Assembly (NCBI GenBank): GCA_033675265.1 | Contig: JAUJYZ010000008.1 | Coordinates: 1 to 64,000, forward strand | Reading direction: 5' to 3' | DNA from: Actinostola sp. cb2023 | Taxonomy: Eukaryota; Cnidaria; Anthozoa; Actiniaria; Actinostolidae | Length of the DNA: 64,000 nucleotides | Notes under the pieces: model-generated | Seen by the model: the letters and a program-made list of their open reading frames with translations, nothing else | What the model was told of the DNA's origin: nothing | The model's database searches: none | Shown here: piece after piece, positions 1-15,572 of the stretch | How the letters are laid out: each line of letters starts with the position of its first letter | How positions within the stretch are numbered: position 1 is the first letter of the stretch | Position numbers and translations under genes: made by a program

Positions 1-25
1 AGAAGTCAGCATCCGACCCTTCTCT

Positions 26-1760
26 ATGGAATGCGATCCGAGCTTTTTTTTGACAAACACCAGGAAGCTATCTGGACTCGCCTTTTCTCAGCAGAGCTTT
101 AACTTACGTCTTGAACCTTTTGCAGATATATCAATCTTGAGACTTCATCGATGTCCATGCTATTCAGTGCTGTTCTCAGGAACATATTCAAGACGACTTT
201 GTTCTATGCAAGTTATTGAGATGTGGAATGACTTGGTATAAAAGGATACTACAAGACTATCTTGTTTTAAGTCATTGAGAAGCATTAAGTTTGAAGCACT
301 GTGAAGGTCAAGACAGACCTTCACTGAACAAGACTTAACAAATCTCGCAGAGAATGTCCCTAGCTTGAAGCATAGTTTTACAATACTCCGTAATGAATGG
401 TCACAACTAAACCAATTACAAGCATGTAGTGGGCTTCAGAGTAATGTTCTCAAAATCACTGAGCTGCACATTGAGAGGCATAGGTCGAGTTATTGGATTG
501 GCCGACATTGTAACAACGTCTAATCGGGATTTAAGCGTTTCTCCATGTCAATGACCAAATCCATGGACTACCATCAGATAAACAGTTACAGTTGAAGTCA
601 CTTCATAAGGAGTTATGATTGTTCCAATAGGACCTTTTGCAGATTTTTCCTTGATGTACCACATCTGCAAAACTTAACATAAGTTTTGCAACCTCTCTGA
701 AGAAACTGAGTATTTTACGCACCTTCATTGAGGAGTCTTAACACTTGTTGCATGTTCAAGAGTTAAGAAAGATAATCAGATTCTTCAACTCCCTCAGAGA
801 ATTGACAGTGCGTAGATGCTCAGAACTCAACTGGGCTATTTTGTCAGATTTCTCGTTCGAAATCCAGATATAAAAACTTTGAAAATAGAAGTCACACACC
901 ACCTAAGACTTGATCAAAACTCAATCCATCTCTCAAATTTTTCAACATTTTTGTACAGTGAGCAACTTGACTTGTTGTGCTTGTATTCGTTGCCCCAAAA
1001 AATTTTACAGCTTTGAGCATTCAGAATTCTCTCATGCATTGTTCAAGGTTGAAAGGTGGTTTCTGTCAAGCTGAATGAAATGGATGAAGTGGTTATCAAA
1101 AATGTACCGCATATAAAGAGAGTCCTTTTTAAATGTCACAAGAATTAAATACCTTGAGTGGATTTTTGACAGGAGTTTTCATCAGATTCAAACCGCTGAA
1201 ATTTCACTACAATAAGTTTCCCTGCCAAAGTTACATGTAACATACAGAAATTAGTCTTATAAGAAGTTCAACCTTCAGTCCATTGCTGTTAGTAGATGCC
1301 ATGTCAAAGAGTTGTCCTTTGATTTCATGTAATCTTGATAGCATCGTTAAGTGAAGTTCTCCAAACGTTTTGCAATATAGAATCCCTGAACACTTCAGAA
1401 CTCCTACGGACCCTGTCAGATAATGATACGAACAACACCCCTCAAGGAACTGTGGGTAAATTCATGCTCTTCTGTTCTGATGGATCACCTTGATGTATTA
1501 TGTCCAGCCCTTGAAAGGCTTTTGCATCCATGGCACTACAAATACATGCCATCCGAAAAGAGGTGGAGATTACAGCAAATGCCCTGAAAAAGGTTTGCCC
1601 ACACCTTCTTGCAGTGAACTTTTCATCATTAGCTGTAGAACACGGAAGAGAGGCATGTTGTTGTCAGGTTTCCAGGAGCATTACAGTACAGATAAGTTGA
1701 AAATTTATAGACTACCCTGTATATATAAAATATTACTAGCAATCTTTTCTTAATTTGTTA
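26..1760 (+). pseudogene. decayed ORF remnants, possibly leucine-rich-repeat gene
   Basis: No frame is open for long, but short stretches in shifting plus-strand frames look protein-like, with the L-x-x-L-x-L spacing of leucine-rich repeats. Examples are SLRELTVRRCSEL near 800, ISILRLHRCPC near 135, VLKITELHIER near 450, and DVLCPALERLLHPW near 1,495. Stops and frame changes interrupt every stretch, so this is not a working gene. LRR ancestry is inferred from leucine spacing only; no NACHT, TIR or kinase motif is visible. It could also be an unrelated degraded gene or transposon. Confidence is low. Confidence 0.3.
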
Positions 1761-3919
1761 CAAAATATGTTTATTATTTATTATTAGCAAAATACTTATT
1801 TTTCCATCAAATGAAATATATTCCTATTTAATCAGGGTTTCATTATTGAAAGAGTACTCGCATCATACTGACCATGCGCACAATATAGCAGGCAATAACC
1901 AAAGGGATCCTACTTCTACAATATTGCATGAATGCAACAAAGAAAGTGGACGTAAGCTGCAATTATGCATTTTTTTTACAACATTGTGCCATCTGCACTG
2001 TGTGTTCTGATGGCTTCACCGGCTTTTTGAAATCATTAGGATTTACACCAAGCAGATAGAAATAACCTTTGTCAAGATATCTACTGAGCAGAGAATATTA
2101 TTGGTAAACTATGATTGAAAAACAAATGTCTCTTTTTTCTTTTCCTTTTGCTTTTTTGTCATTTAAATGATAATGTACTCAAGAAAAACAAAATCCACAA
2201 ATTTTCACTTTGATGTTGTTTTTTGAATTGTTTTAAGCAAACGGTGACATACTCTAGCGAGGGCGTTATTCAGTAGCCCCTTCTGTACCTAAGTCTGTGT
2301 TGCCAAAAAAAGTTTTCCTAGAGACGACTAAGAAGTGGAACAAGTTCAGAGATGGCAAATGCCACCCACATCCCTCTTCTTGTCAATCTCCAGCTGGGGG
2401 CTACTGAGTACTTTCTCTGTTATACAACAGATTCTTTTTCTGATAAAAATTCTGTTCTCTGATTTCATTGTTGCGATGATTTCTTTGATGTCCCCACAGC
2501 GTTCAAGCTACCTATTGCATTCATGGTGATATCTCCCTGGTGTCGTGTGCCTCGTTAGTGTGAATCGTAGATCTTTGTAACCTGAATGTATGATGATAAA
2601 CATCATTAAAATGGATCTAACCAATGTCCTATTAAACTAATAGGTGCAACATGCTGCCACTGGGGGGTTAGGTGGGGAGACATATAGTGCCCCATTCACA
2701 CCAAGGCTTAAAGTGCTACTATCTGACAAAATTCGTACCATTGCTAAAGAAATAATTTATTCGTAAAATAGTCTTTTATGCTCCAAGATAGCAGCTTTTA
2801 GTTTTGTTTTTAATGTCGATATAATCAATAAAGGAGTTGAAATGTTGGACTCTCAAAACAGGCAAAAATACATTTGTACATTTTGTGGAAGTTATTTTTA
2901 TCGTAGCGAAAAAAACGGTTTGGATATGTTAATAAAACATACTACCAGGATACTAAAATGTAAAAACATCAAACCCTCGCAAAATTTTCATCATAGTAGC
3001 ACTTTAAGTATGTTTAAACATGCTTAGAAAATTATCTACAAACGCTGCAGAACCTTTGGTGCAACAACTGGATGAAAACCATCCTTTATCTCACCAGGGA
3101 GGTGTGATCTCACACAGTACAAATTCTATAGCGATGTTCACTGTTTGTAAACATGATGTCACATTTGCTTTGTAATGCTAATTTGCCAACCATGATTACA
3201 ATAGCTCTTTCACTGGTTGGCACAGGCTTACGTCACAACGCTATACGTAATATACAGTGAATGTTTGCCGTACCACTTCCGTCTGATGGTGTTTGAAGTT
3301 CGTATAATTCTTGGAGTGTCTGGAGTAGTTTCTTGCTCAACTGAAAAAGAAGAGAAATTCCTGCTACGATTACGTCGAGTAATCAGTTGAGCCTGTGTAT
3401 ATCTGTATTACCTTTGACAACACTTCGTTATTTGCCATATCACTGACATTTAGAATATCTTTTTACTTCAGCCCACTTCTTTCTGTAGCTGCAATTTGTC
3501 CTCTGCACTCTTAAATACAAGAATTAGTGATGTTTAATAAAGCGTCTGCACTCTTAAATACAAGAAATTAGTGATGTTTTAATAAGCGAAGATGTCGTGT
3601 ACAAGGATGAATTACAACGCAGAAAATTATCGCAAATTTATTGTCCCAAATACTTTAACACTGTGCTGCCGAATCAATTACCATAGTGGGTTGTGTAGAA
3701 GACTTGGAGTTCCTCTGTTTTCTTGTGTTGATTGCAAATACGATATTTTCTCTCCACGATTAGGACCAGTATTGATAAACCAATCCCACAAGAAGCAAAT
3801 AGAATACGCCCATAAGATTAGTTGTAACCAAGGCGAGCAATAGTGAAGAAGCCGCCGTAGTTCAATGCTTTTTGATGACAATATCCTAAAAATTACCAGT
3901 AATAACCATTAATTGCCAT
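1761..3919. other. intergenic stretch, no gene recognised
   Basis: AT-rich sequence with only short ORFs on both strands and no recognisable protein motif. A short imperfect tandem duplication around 3,500-3,580 (motif gcactcttaaatacaag twice) is the only structure I can point to. Confidence 0.5.
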
Positions 3920-3939
3920 GAGAATAAATTTAACGAGCG

Positions 3940-5345
3940 TCATATCCTCACCCACCATGCAACATCAGGCGACAGCATCATCATCACCACCACTATCATC
4001 ATCAACATCATCCTCATCACCATGCAACACCGGCATCATCACCACCACTATCATCATCACCAGCATTATCACCATACAACACTGGCATCATCACCCATGC
4101 ATCACCGACACCACCACTATCATCCTCATCACTATCACTACCACTATACTGAATCCTCACATAATCGTCACCACCATGCATCATGACCGACACCACCACC
4201 ATCATCCTCACCACTATCACTACCACTATACTGAATCCTCACATAATCGTCACCACCATGCATCATGACCGACACCACCACCATCATCCTCACCACTATC
4301 ACTACCACTATACTGAATCCTCACATAATCCTCACCACCATGCATCACCGACACCACCACCATCATCCTCACCACTATCACTACCACTATACTGAATCCT
4401 CACATAATCCTCACCACCATGCATCACCGACACCACCACCATCATCCTCACCACTATCACTACCACTAATACTGAATCCTCCACATAATCCTCACCACCA
4501 TGCATCACCGACACCACCACCATCATCCTCACCACTATCACTACCACTATACTGAATCCTCACATAATCCTCACCACCATGCCATCATGACCGACACCAC
4601 CACCATCATCCTCACCACTATCACTACCACTATACTGAATCCTCACATAATCCTCACCACATGCATCAACCGACACCACCACTATCATCCTCACCACTAT
4701 CACTACCACTACACTGAATCCTCACATAATCCTCACCACCATGCATCACCGACAACCACCACTATCATCCTCACCACTATCACTACCACTATACTGAATC
4801 CTCACATAATCCTCACCACCATGCATCACAGGCCGACACCACCACTATCATCCTCACCACTATCACTACCACTACACTGAATCCTCACATTATCCTCACC
4901 ACCATGCATCACCGACACCACCACTATCATCCTCACCACTATCACTACCACTATACTGAATCCTCACATAATCCTCACCACCATGCATCACCGACAACCA
5001 CCACCATCATCCTCACCGCTATCACTACCACTATACTGAATCCTCACATAATCCTCACCACCATGCAATATCACAGGCCGACACCACCACTATCATCCTC
5101 ACCACTATCACTACCACTACACTGAATCCTCACATAATCCTCACCACCATGCATCACCGACACCCACCACTATCATCCTCACCACTATCACTACCACTAT
5201 ACTGAATCCTCACATAATCCTCACCACCATGCATCACAGGCCGACACCACCACTATCATCCTCACCACTATCACTACCACCACTACACTGAATCCTCACA
5301 TAATCATCATCACGACCACCACCATCATCATCTTGATCATCATCA
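3940..5345. repeat. 79-bp CA/CT-rich minisatellite, about 15 copies
   Basis: Successive units begin atgcatcaccgac and run to ctcaccacc; for example unit starts at 4,340 and 4,419 are 79 bases apart. The 5' edge (3,960-4,090) is a more degenerate CAT/CAC tract and the 3' edge decays into CATCAT. Units differ by small indels and single-base changes. All three plus frames are largely open and read as His-rich peptides, and the minus strand as Val/Met/Asp-rich peptides. Because 79 is not a multiple of three the frame changes with each unit, so none is likely a real coding sequence. Confidence 0.95.
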
Positions 5346-5812
5346 TGTATTTAGCTTACGATACCTTTCTGCCATTTCCTGGCAAGTTCTCTGTTTCTGT
5401 TCGATGTTTGATATTTTAATATCATTTTTGACACCTTTTTCGGTCCACGGCGAGTTCTTGGGGAAAACTGCTGCAAACCCATTCTGGTCGAAATGCTTTC
5501 CTACCGTTACTAGACGACAACCATTATCGTTTAGCGGGTATATCGCTCAAGAGTAATGGTCTCCCATATAAACGCATCGATCTTCCTGAAATGTTACACA
5601 ACTATTTCAATAAAAACTGTCTGCATACTGGCGTTTACTTGTCACAAATGACGTCAGTCTAGTCATATACCATTCAGATTTAGTTAGCTTATATCTTTAG
5701 CTTTAAATTAATTAATTATTTGTACATATTTACATATTTATATATTTTTGTTTTAGTTTACATTTACGTTTTACACGACCCCACAAGCTGTATTTATCGT
5801 GTATAAGCAAAA
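5346..5812. other. intergenic stretch, nothing recognised
   Basis: Ordinary AT-rich sequence between two repeats. No ORF or RNA gene is visible. Confidence 0.5.
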
Positions 5813-5813
<1 letters not shown>

Positions 5814-5881
<68 letters not shown>

Positions 5882-5913
5882 TATTATTATTATTATTATT
5901 ACTTATTATTATT
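5814..5913. repeat. TTA/ATT trinucleotide microsatellite
   Basis: About 100 bases of nearly uninterrupted tta repeat, with one extra base and one substitution near its right end. Confidence 0.97.
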
Positions 5914-6445
5914 ATATACAATGCGTAACTCCACCTACCCCTCCCTCAGCGCTTTTAACGCCTTGTGAAGAATGATTAATTTTGTGCTGTTTTTTCCATG
6001 AATTTGTAAATGTGCGGAAAGTTGGTTTTGAAGTATTTTCCACACTTGTACCCAGAATAGTCGTGAACTTGAGAGAGTTCGATGGGTTTTGGATCTGTGA
6101 AGAAGAAGAATTGATTTCATGCTTTACTAAAGCTGGTGGCGCGGTTTGAACTGATCATTACCAGACACAGTCACTGCGTCGCTCGTTGCGCGATTTTTTT
6201 AGAGACTGGAGAGTGGGTATTACCTACTCTCCAAATATACAATGGGTATTTTTTCACACTTTATTTCACAGTCCATTGATAATAATAATAATAATAATTT
6301 ATTGACTATAACTGGCAACAGTAAGTAAGCAAGCCCTTATTTAACGAGGGTAAAAACACTAATAACCTTGAGAACCTCAAAAAATACAAATAATCATTGT
6401 CAATAATTTAGAATAGGAATATATAGGAACAACTGTCGAAGCTTA

Positions 6446-6560
6446 GAGTGCAAACCATATGTCCGTGAAACAGTACTAACTAATTAGTACTAAATAGCAC
6501 TGATGAAACAATAAAAAACAATGGTGATAACACTATTTAGTACTACTATTAGTACTATAT
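6446..6560 (+). mobile_element. MITE family A, 3'-truncated copy
   Basis: Starts with gagtgcaaaccatatgtccg directly after a TA, the same terminus as the full copies at 22,310-22,443 and 60,752-60,881. The interior (agtactaaatagcactgatg and an ATTGTTTTTTATTG-like stretch) matches those copies in reverse order. The distal inverted repeat is missing, so this copy is truncated. Confidence 0.75.
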
Positions 6561-6589
6561 CTTAAAATTTATTTAGTCCATCTTTTAAA

Positions 6590-7130
6590 TTACAATAATG
6601 AAAACAATAATCTTTAATGAGGATGCCTAAAATTTAAATTCAAATAGTCCATCTTTAATGAGGATGCCTAAAGGATTACGTAAATTACAATAATAACAAT
6701 AATCTTTAATGAGGATGCCTAAAGGATTACGTAAATTACAATAATACAATAATAATGAATGCCTAAAGGATTACGTAATCAATAATAACAATTGAGGATG
6801 CCTAAAGGATTACGAGGATGCCTAAAGGATTACGTAAATTACAATAATAAACAATAATCTTTAATGAGGATGCCTAAAATTACAATACAATAACAATAAT
6901 CTTTAATGAGGATGCCTAAAGGATTACGTAAATTACAATAATAACAATAATCTTTAATGAGGATGCCTAAAGGATTACGTAAATTACAATAATAACAATA
7001 ATCTTTAATGAGGGTGCCTAAAGGATTACGTAAATTACAATAATAACAATAATCTTTAATGAGGATGCCTAAAGATTACGTAAATTACAATAATAAATAA
7101 TCTTTAATGAGATAAGGATTACGTAAATTC
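6590..7130. repeat. ~51-bp minisatellite, about ten copies
   Basis: Units contain aatctttaatgaggatgcct followed by aaaggattacgtaaatta and caataataa. Several units are shortened by internal deletion. The core tttaatgaggatg also occurs singly at 13,428-13,440 next to an aataataataa tail, suggesting that the array was amplified from the end of a dispersed element. It lies between the last identified glutamate receptor exon and the 79-bp array. Confidence 0.93.
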
Positions 7131-7421
7131 CAATGTTTAAATGAAATCTATGACACCGTAAAAAAGACTACTTAACTTTACTGACGTCTTGAGCCTTAGC
7201 CCTTCATCCTTGAATTTATCATTATACACTGACGCAGCCCATACTAGTGTTCTCGCTAGTTTCCATTTTTAAATTACCTAATTTTGGTAATATTCATTTC
7301 GATTTTTTTTCCTTTCTACATATATTATTATATACAACCGCCTATGGCTACCAAATATGGAACGTTGCTACCAAATTAGGATATACACGTGGATAGCAGA
7401 TAAACGAGGGGAGATACTTAC

Positions 7422-10968
<3,547 letters not shown>

Positions 10969-11133
10969 GGCAGGAAGTGTAGTCAGCTCATTAACACTGG
11001 ATTTCTGACGCCTACAGGATGGAAATAAAAGGGAAAGTGATATAGTATGATCCATGGCATGAATTAAACGGTGGACAGGTGAATTTTCTATCAAAGACCA
11101 TTCAAAAGTGCACACAGAAAACTCAATTTCCAC

Positions 11134-13660
11134 ACTAAAAGTTTTATGGAATATTTACTTTACATGTCAAATATGTTCAATACTTATGAGTTTTATTTCA
11201 AAAGAGTCTCATCTCCATCTGAAATATCGCTAAAAAGACGTGTCATCTGTGTTCATTATCAAAGGCCTTATTAGACATGTATGCAGCAAAGCCTTGAATA
11301 GACGTAATTGAAGAATGACTGGTCATTTTATAGCTGAAAATGTCATTAAAATTTAAAGAACATCCAAAGACATAATCAGATTTCTTTAGCGTAAAGCTTT
11401 CCAAAAAGCATTTCTTTGAGTGACAACTTTGCCTCAAGACCGCTTTATTAGTGCAAAGTTTATACTGAAATGGAATCAGTTGAAAGCTATTAAATGCAGA
11501 CTCCAATGGCTACCTGATAATATTATTGTTATAATAATTGATGCGGATTTGAACTATGCTAATTACTAAAAGCGTTAATGTATATTTCATGACGTATAGT
11601 TATTACAACAGTTTACTTCATTAGTACTTAGTACCAGCAAGCTCAACTAAATTCATCAAACGCTGCTTTAAAAACGATCGTTAATTATTTTATACCAAGA
11701 GACCATTATATTCATTATTTTATACCAAGAGACCTTTATATTCATTATTTTATACCAAGAGACCATTATATTTATTATTTTATTGGATGAAGGGATTTTT
11801 CTAGTGACCTTAACTATACGTCTAATGCATTTTCGAAAACGATGATGCACGCCTAGACAGTGCTCTCGGTGTAAACAAATAGCAGCATTTAAATAGTGTG
11901 GAAGCGGCAACCCAACACACATCTAAATGGCGATTTCAAACAAAATCGTATTATTGCTTACGGGTGCAAACAATTCGAAAACGCTGGTGTGGGGGCTACG
12001 TTTTCGGAGATCAAATAGAAACGCATTAGTTTGGACGGGGCAACCCGTTTGCTATCTTCTGACACCAATGGCTTTGTCTGATAGTATCTTGAACGGCGTT
12101 GCTAATGACCTTGACACAAACTGGCCTGACACTGACATTATGTCGTTTGCAATTACTTTTTAGTACGACAGCAATGTGCTGTCAGTGACGTACATTAACA
12201 AACATGCACTTATGCTTTCGTTTATATTAAAAACCAGTAAAAGTGTACGACCTCATGATATCAATCAGCTGTGTAGAAATCATTTTGATGCTTTTTTGGA
12301 AACTTAATCGTTATCGCATGACAATTATAAAAATCCGCACGCTCCTGGCTGGTGTAAATCCTGTGTGAATTCTGTGTAAATGTCCAATACCGTCCCTAAT
12401 TTACACAGAATTTAAACGGATATACGCGAAATTTGCACAGACTTTTCATCATGCATGCGCGCTCGAGTTCCATGTATGTACGTTTTGTGTACATTTCGTG
12501 ATCGTTTAACAACGAATTGGCCAAGAGCTAGGCGTGCGCATTTCCAGTGTGATATACATGTATACTGTAGTATAGACAAGGCTGCACTTTCTGTTTAATT
12601 GTCCAAGTCGTACAACTCGCCATGCAATCCCAGTCCTCTCATAAAGAACAGTACATGGCATTTTGATATCGACATTATCATGAAAATATACTGACTTGTA
12701 TGCAAGATCTTGTGTACTCATTGTTGGCTATTATAATGTATAGAATAGTTAGAATCAAGGTCTGGATACTAAGCGAGATGTACCTTACCTATCTTGCCAC
12801 TGTTACCAGGACTCACACTTGAATCCACCGTGAGCTATTCGGCTCCCAAAGGCATTGCAGTCTTCGATTCTCAGCCACAAGTGAGGTGTACGCAGAGCCG
12901 ATGGGAATTCCTTGGTTACGGTTAGTCACTTGTTAGTATGGAAATACATACAGTCTTTCACCTTATTCTCAGTGACGAATAGCACACCTGCAGTCTTTGA
13001 CTAGAACAAAATATATTCAGAGAGGATCACGCAAGTCCTTTCATGGTTAGTCATTTTTAACACGACAGAATCCATCCTCTTCGTAGATTGAATAACCTGA
13101 ACGAAGTTATTTGTTTGCTACACACCTATACGCTACATGGACCGATGTATATGATGTCCAAATAGGAACGATCAGACAGTTACCATTTAAATTTGAGTGG
13201 AAAAAAGATCCCGCGCTAGTTTGAGTTCGTAGTGATACCGGTTCATGTGTCGGGTTTGAACCATTTGCTAAACTCTTGTCATAAGTAATAATACTAATAA
13301 AACTTTATTAGAAGTGAGTGCCGGTTAAGAAAATGCATTTACTCTAGTGACTACTTCTAGGTAGAGAAGCAACATCTCAAATTACGTCAATTTAGTTGAA
13401 TGGTCAGTAATAATAATAACACTTTATTTAATGAGGATGTACAGATAAAGCTATGCTTTTTTCCAATCTGGTCCTCCTAAGTAATTACTAATGATATATT
13501 AATGATGTATTTTGATATACGATAGATAAGTATAAGGGTGTTTTTAATAACTATATTAATCCTTGATTATCCGCTAAAAGCCACCAACATGAACACGAAT
13601 CATCAAGAACAAGTTGATATGAAACGTAGCTGAACAGAAACTTGCCTCGACTTAATAATA
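11134..13660. other. intergenic stretch upstream of the glutamate receptor
   Basis: No convincing gene. It holds a 30-bp triplication at 11,684-11,776 (core ttataccaagagacc) and two dispersed-repeat tails with aataataataa followed by actttatt at about 13,287 and 13,410. The receptor promoter presumably lies just left of 11,200, but I see no decisive motif. Confidence 0.5.
11684..11776. repeat. 30-bp unit repeated three times
   Basis: Three near-identical copies of attattttataccaagaga followed by ccattatattc. Changes between copies are single bases. Confidence 0.9.
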
Positions 13661-14816
13661 ACTAGACGCTCTATAAGCGTTCACTCGGCTGGTCGGATGA
13701 TTAGTCTGCGAATACAGCCGCTTTTCGGTGGTCGCGCCGCCAAAAAGTGGCTGTATATAAACTCGGGCTGTGAATGTGCCAATTTTAGACTCTCCCCTCC
13801 CTCACAAGAGCGATTTTTTGTCGCCGACCGCCATGAAAGTAGCATACAACACGATTGTGATTATAATAAACAAACTTCGCATAACGAGATCTACAGTCTT
13901 TTCTCATCTTTATTGTCATTGAATCATCATGATGAATATTTACATATAACTGCATAGCTTTCTCTACTATATCATGATCATCAAATATATTCATGGCAGC
14001 TTCTGTTGACGACAGAACGTACGATACAAGAACACTAATACACAACAATGTCAACATTGCAAGAGACACGCTCGACAAGACCACTCCAAAAGTAGTATTT
14101 TGTGACATATACATTGTACTAACAACAAGTAAAAGGCAAAACAATACTAAATTTATCATATTCACCTCAATGTTTACGAGTTTAAAGAGATTTTTTACGT
14201 GTACTATGATTCTTTTGGTTACTGCATGTGCTTTGCTTCGTATTCTTCCAAGATGACGACTGTTGTTGAACATTTCTTGTCGTCGTTCATCAAGGTCGAG
14301 GTGTTTTCTTCAGCTTGATCAGGAGTACTTCTGGTATTCGTCAGCATCTGAGTAGTACTTTTCAGTACAAGAGTTTTTAGTCATAGTTTCGTCATTTGTA
14401 GTCATTTGTTTGCCATTCTAGCCATCATTTGCTCATATTTGCTCATATTTTGCTCATTTGATTTCATAGTTTGCTTTGTTTTCACTTTGATTGCTTTGAG
14501 TTCGCGGAACGGCCCGGTACAAAATCGCTCACTGACATCTTTTAGAGTAGGCCTACCGCGAACGTCGTGTGTGTTTGTAAGCATAGTGAGCGTTTGGAGA
14601 AGTAGGCGACGAAGAACTTCAAGATACATCGTTTCAATACTGAACCGATGAAGTACTAGCCACCAGCAGCCGAGCGAAGAACCGATAACTCGTGGTCATC
14701 ATGTGATAGTTGCCATGGTTTCGACTTGCTGCTGTCGTACTTCCTGTGGCCGGGGTGGACTGCACTTTCTAACGGAAAAAAAAAACCTACTCGGCGTCTG
14801 CCACAGGCAGCCCAGC
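13661..14816. mobile_element. hairpin-punctuated repeat, unit A (contains an ORF)
   Basis: Begins with agacgctctataagcg then ttcactcggc, matching the start of the next unit (agacgctcaatgagcg then tacactcggg at 14,824). It ends with a hairpin around 14,790-14,819 whose arms are ctcggc and gccgag. Unlike units B and C, no second copy of unit A is in the window. It contains the 162-codon ORF at 13,785-14,273 and a 75-codon ORF at 14,402-14,629 on the minus strand. Transposon family is not assigned. Confidence 0.5.
13785..14273 (-). CDS. hypothetical 162-aa protein with two membrane segments
   Basis: Product not recognised. The ORF starts MFNNSRHLGR and has a basic N-terminal third. Two hydrophobic spans follow: about residues 39-54 (NMINLVLFCLLLVVS) and 63-90 (FGVVLSSVSLAMLTLLCISVL and beyond). 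The C-terminal half is hydrophilic, with His/Asp-rich FDDHDIVEKAMQLYVNIHHDD. Upstream on the same strand an adjacent frame (VLKSTTQMLTNTRS to EEYEAKHMQ, about 14,350-14,215) also looks protein-like, so the true start, splicing or a frameshift is uncertain. It sits inside a repeat unit whose neighbours exist in two copies, so it may be a transposon passenger or a host gene next to repeats. No catalytic motif is visible. Confidence 0.35.
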   Translation of the reverse strand: MFNNSRHLGRIRSKAHAVTKRIIVHVKNLFKLVNIEVNMINLVLFCLLLVVSTMYMSQNTTFGVVLSSVSLAMLTLLCISVLVSYVLSSTEAAMNIFDDHDIVEKAMQLYVNIHHDDSMTIKMRKDCRSRYAKFVYYNHNRVVCYFHGGRRQKIALVREGRV

Positions 14817-15572
14817 CGAGTAAGACGCTCAATGAGCGTACACTCGGGCTTACGACAAGGACAATGTCAGTTGCGTGAGGAGAGACCTGACAATGACTGA
14901 CAGTTGCGTGACGAGGGAGACTATGTATATACATGTATGTGTCGAGTTCATTTGATTTGACTTTGACTTTGAGTTCATTTGATTACCTTTTGACTTTGAG
15001 TTCAATTGATTTGATTTTGATGAGTTCGTGTAAAGGCCCCCTCTCTAGCTTCAGATCCCGAAACGTCGAGTTTGGAATCGGGTTCGAGTTACGGTTCGAA
15101 CGTCGAATAAAACAAGGACATCTTCTTCAATACAATATCATTTCTCTGACGTCATGACAATCAGTGACAGTTGAGTGACGAGGGAGACTATGTGTCGGGT
15201 GAGTACGTACATGATACGTCTTGAGGTTGCATAGGTCAGATGGTTCTGATAAAACGCCCTCACGTTTGTTTTTGTTAAATATATTTTAAGCGAGCTTCTA
15301 GTCCTTCTACCACTTCTAGTCATTGAACGATGAACTAGAATCCTGACCTTTAATAGCTTGAAGATCTACAGCTGCTTTCAAAACTAAGATTCAAATCTAC
15401 TTGAGTCCTGTGTGTCGTTTGTTTTTTTCTTATCTGCTGAGTAATCTTGAAACTCGATACGATTAAATACGTCGCATACTTTCGTCATTCTTTAACCGAA
15501 CAAAAACTACGACTACTACCGAAAAACGTATCATATTTATAACTCGGGCTTCCTTCGGAAGGGCCCGAGTAA
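14817..15572. mobile_element. hairpin-punctuated repeat, unit B
   Basis: Starts agacgctcaatgagcg and ends in a hairpin at 15,542-15,575 (actcgggcttcc / ggaagggcccgagt). Its contents, including tgagttcgtgtaaaggcccc and gcttcagatcccgaaacgtc, recur inverted at 50,905-51,520. The motif gacagttg(c)gtgacgaggga occurs at about 14,900 and 15,167 as internal direct repeats. Confidence 0.75.

Noticed and set aside
3678..3881. Hydrophobic minus-strand ORF considered as receptor M4
   Set aside because: The hydrophobic run is short, followed by no family motif, and phase and splice sites do not support joining to 7,422.
3918..5125. His-rich ORFs of up to 126 codons on the plus strand and Val/Met/Asp-rich ORFs on the minus strand
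   Set aside because: They arise from a 79-bp tandem repeat whose length is not a multiple of three; the frame changes each unit and no start, splice or domain supports coding.
5935..6120. 61-codon minus-strand ORF considered as a downstream glutamate receptor exon
   Set aside because: No S2 or M4 motifs and no supporting splice acceptor/donor pair in the needed phase.
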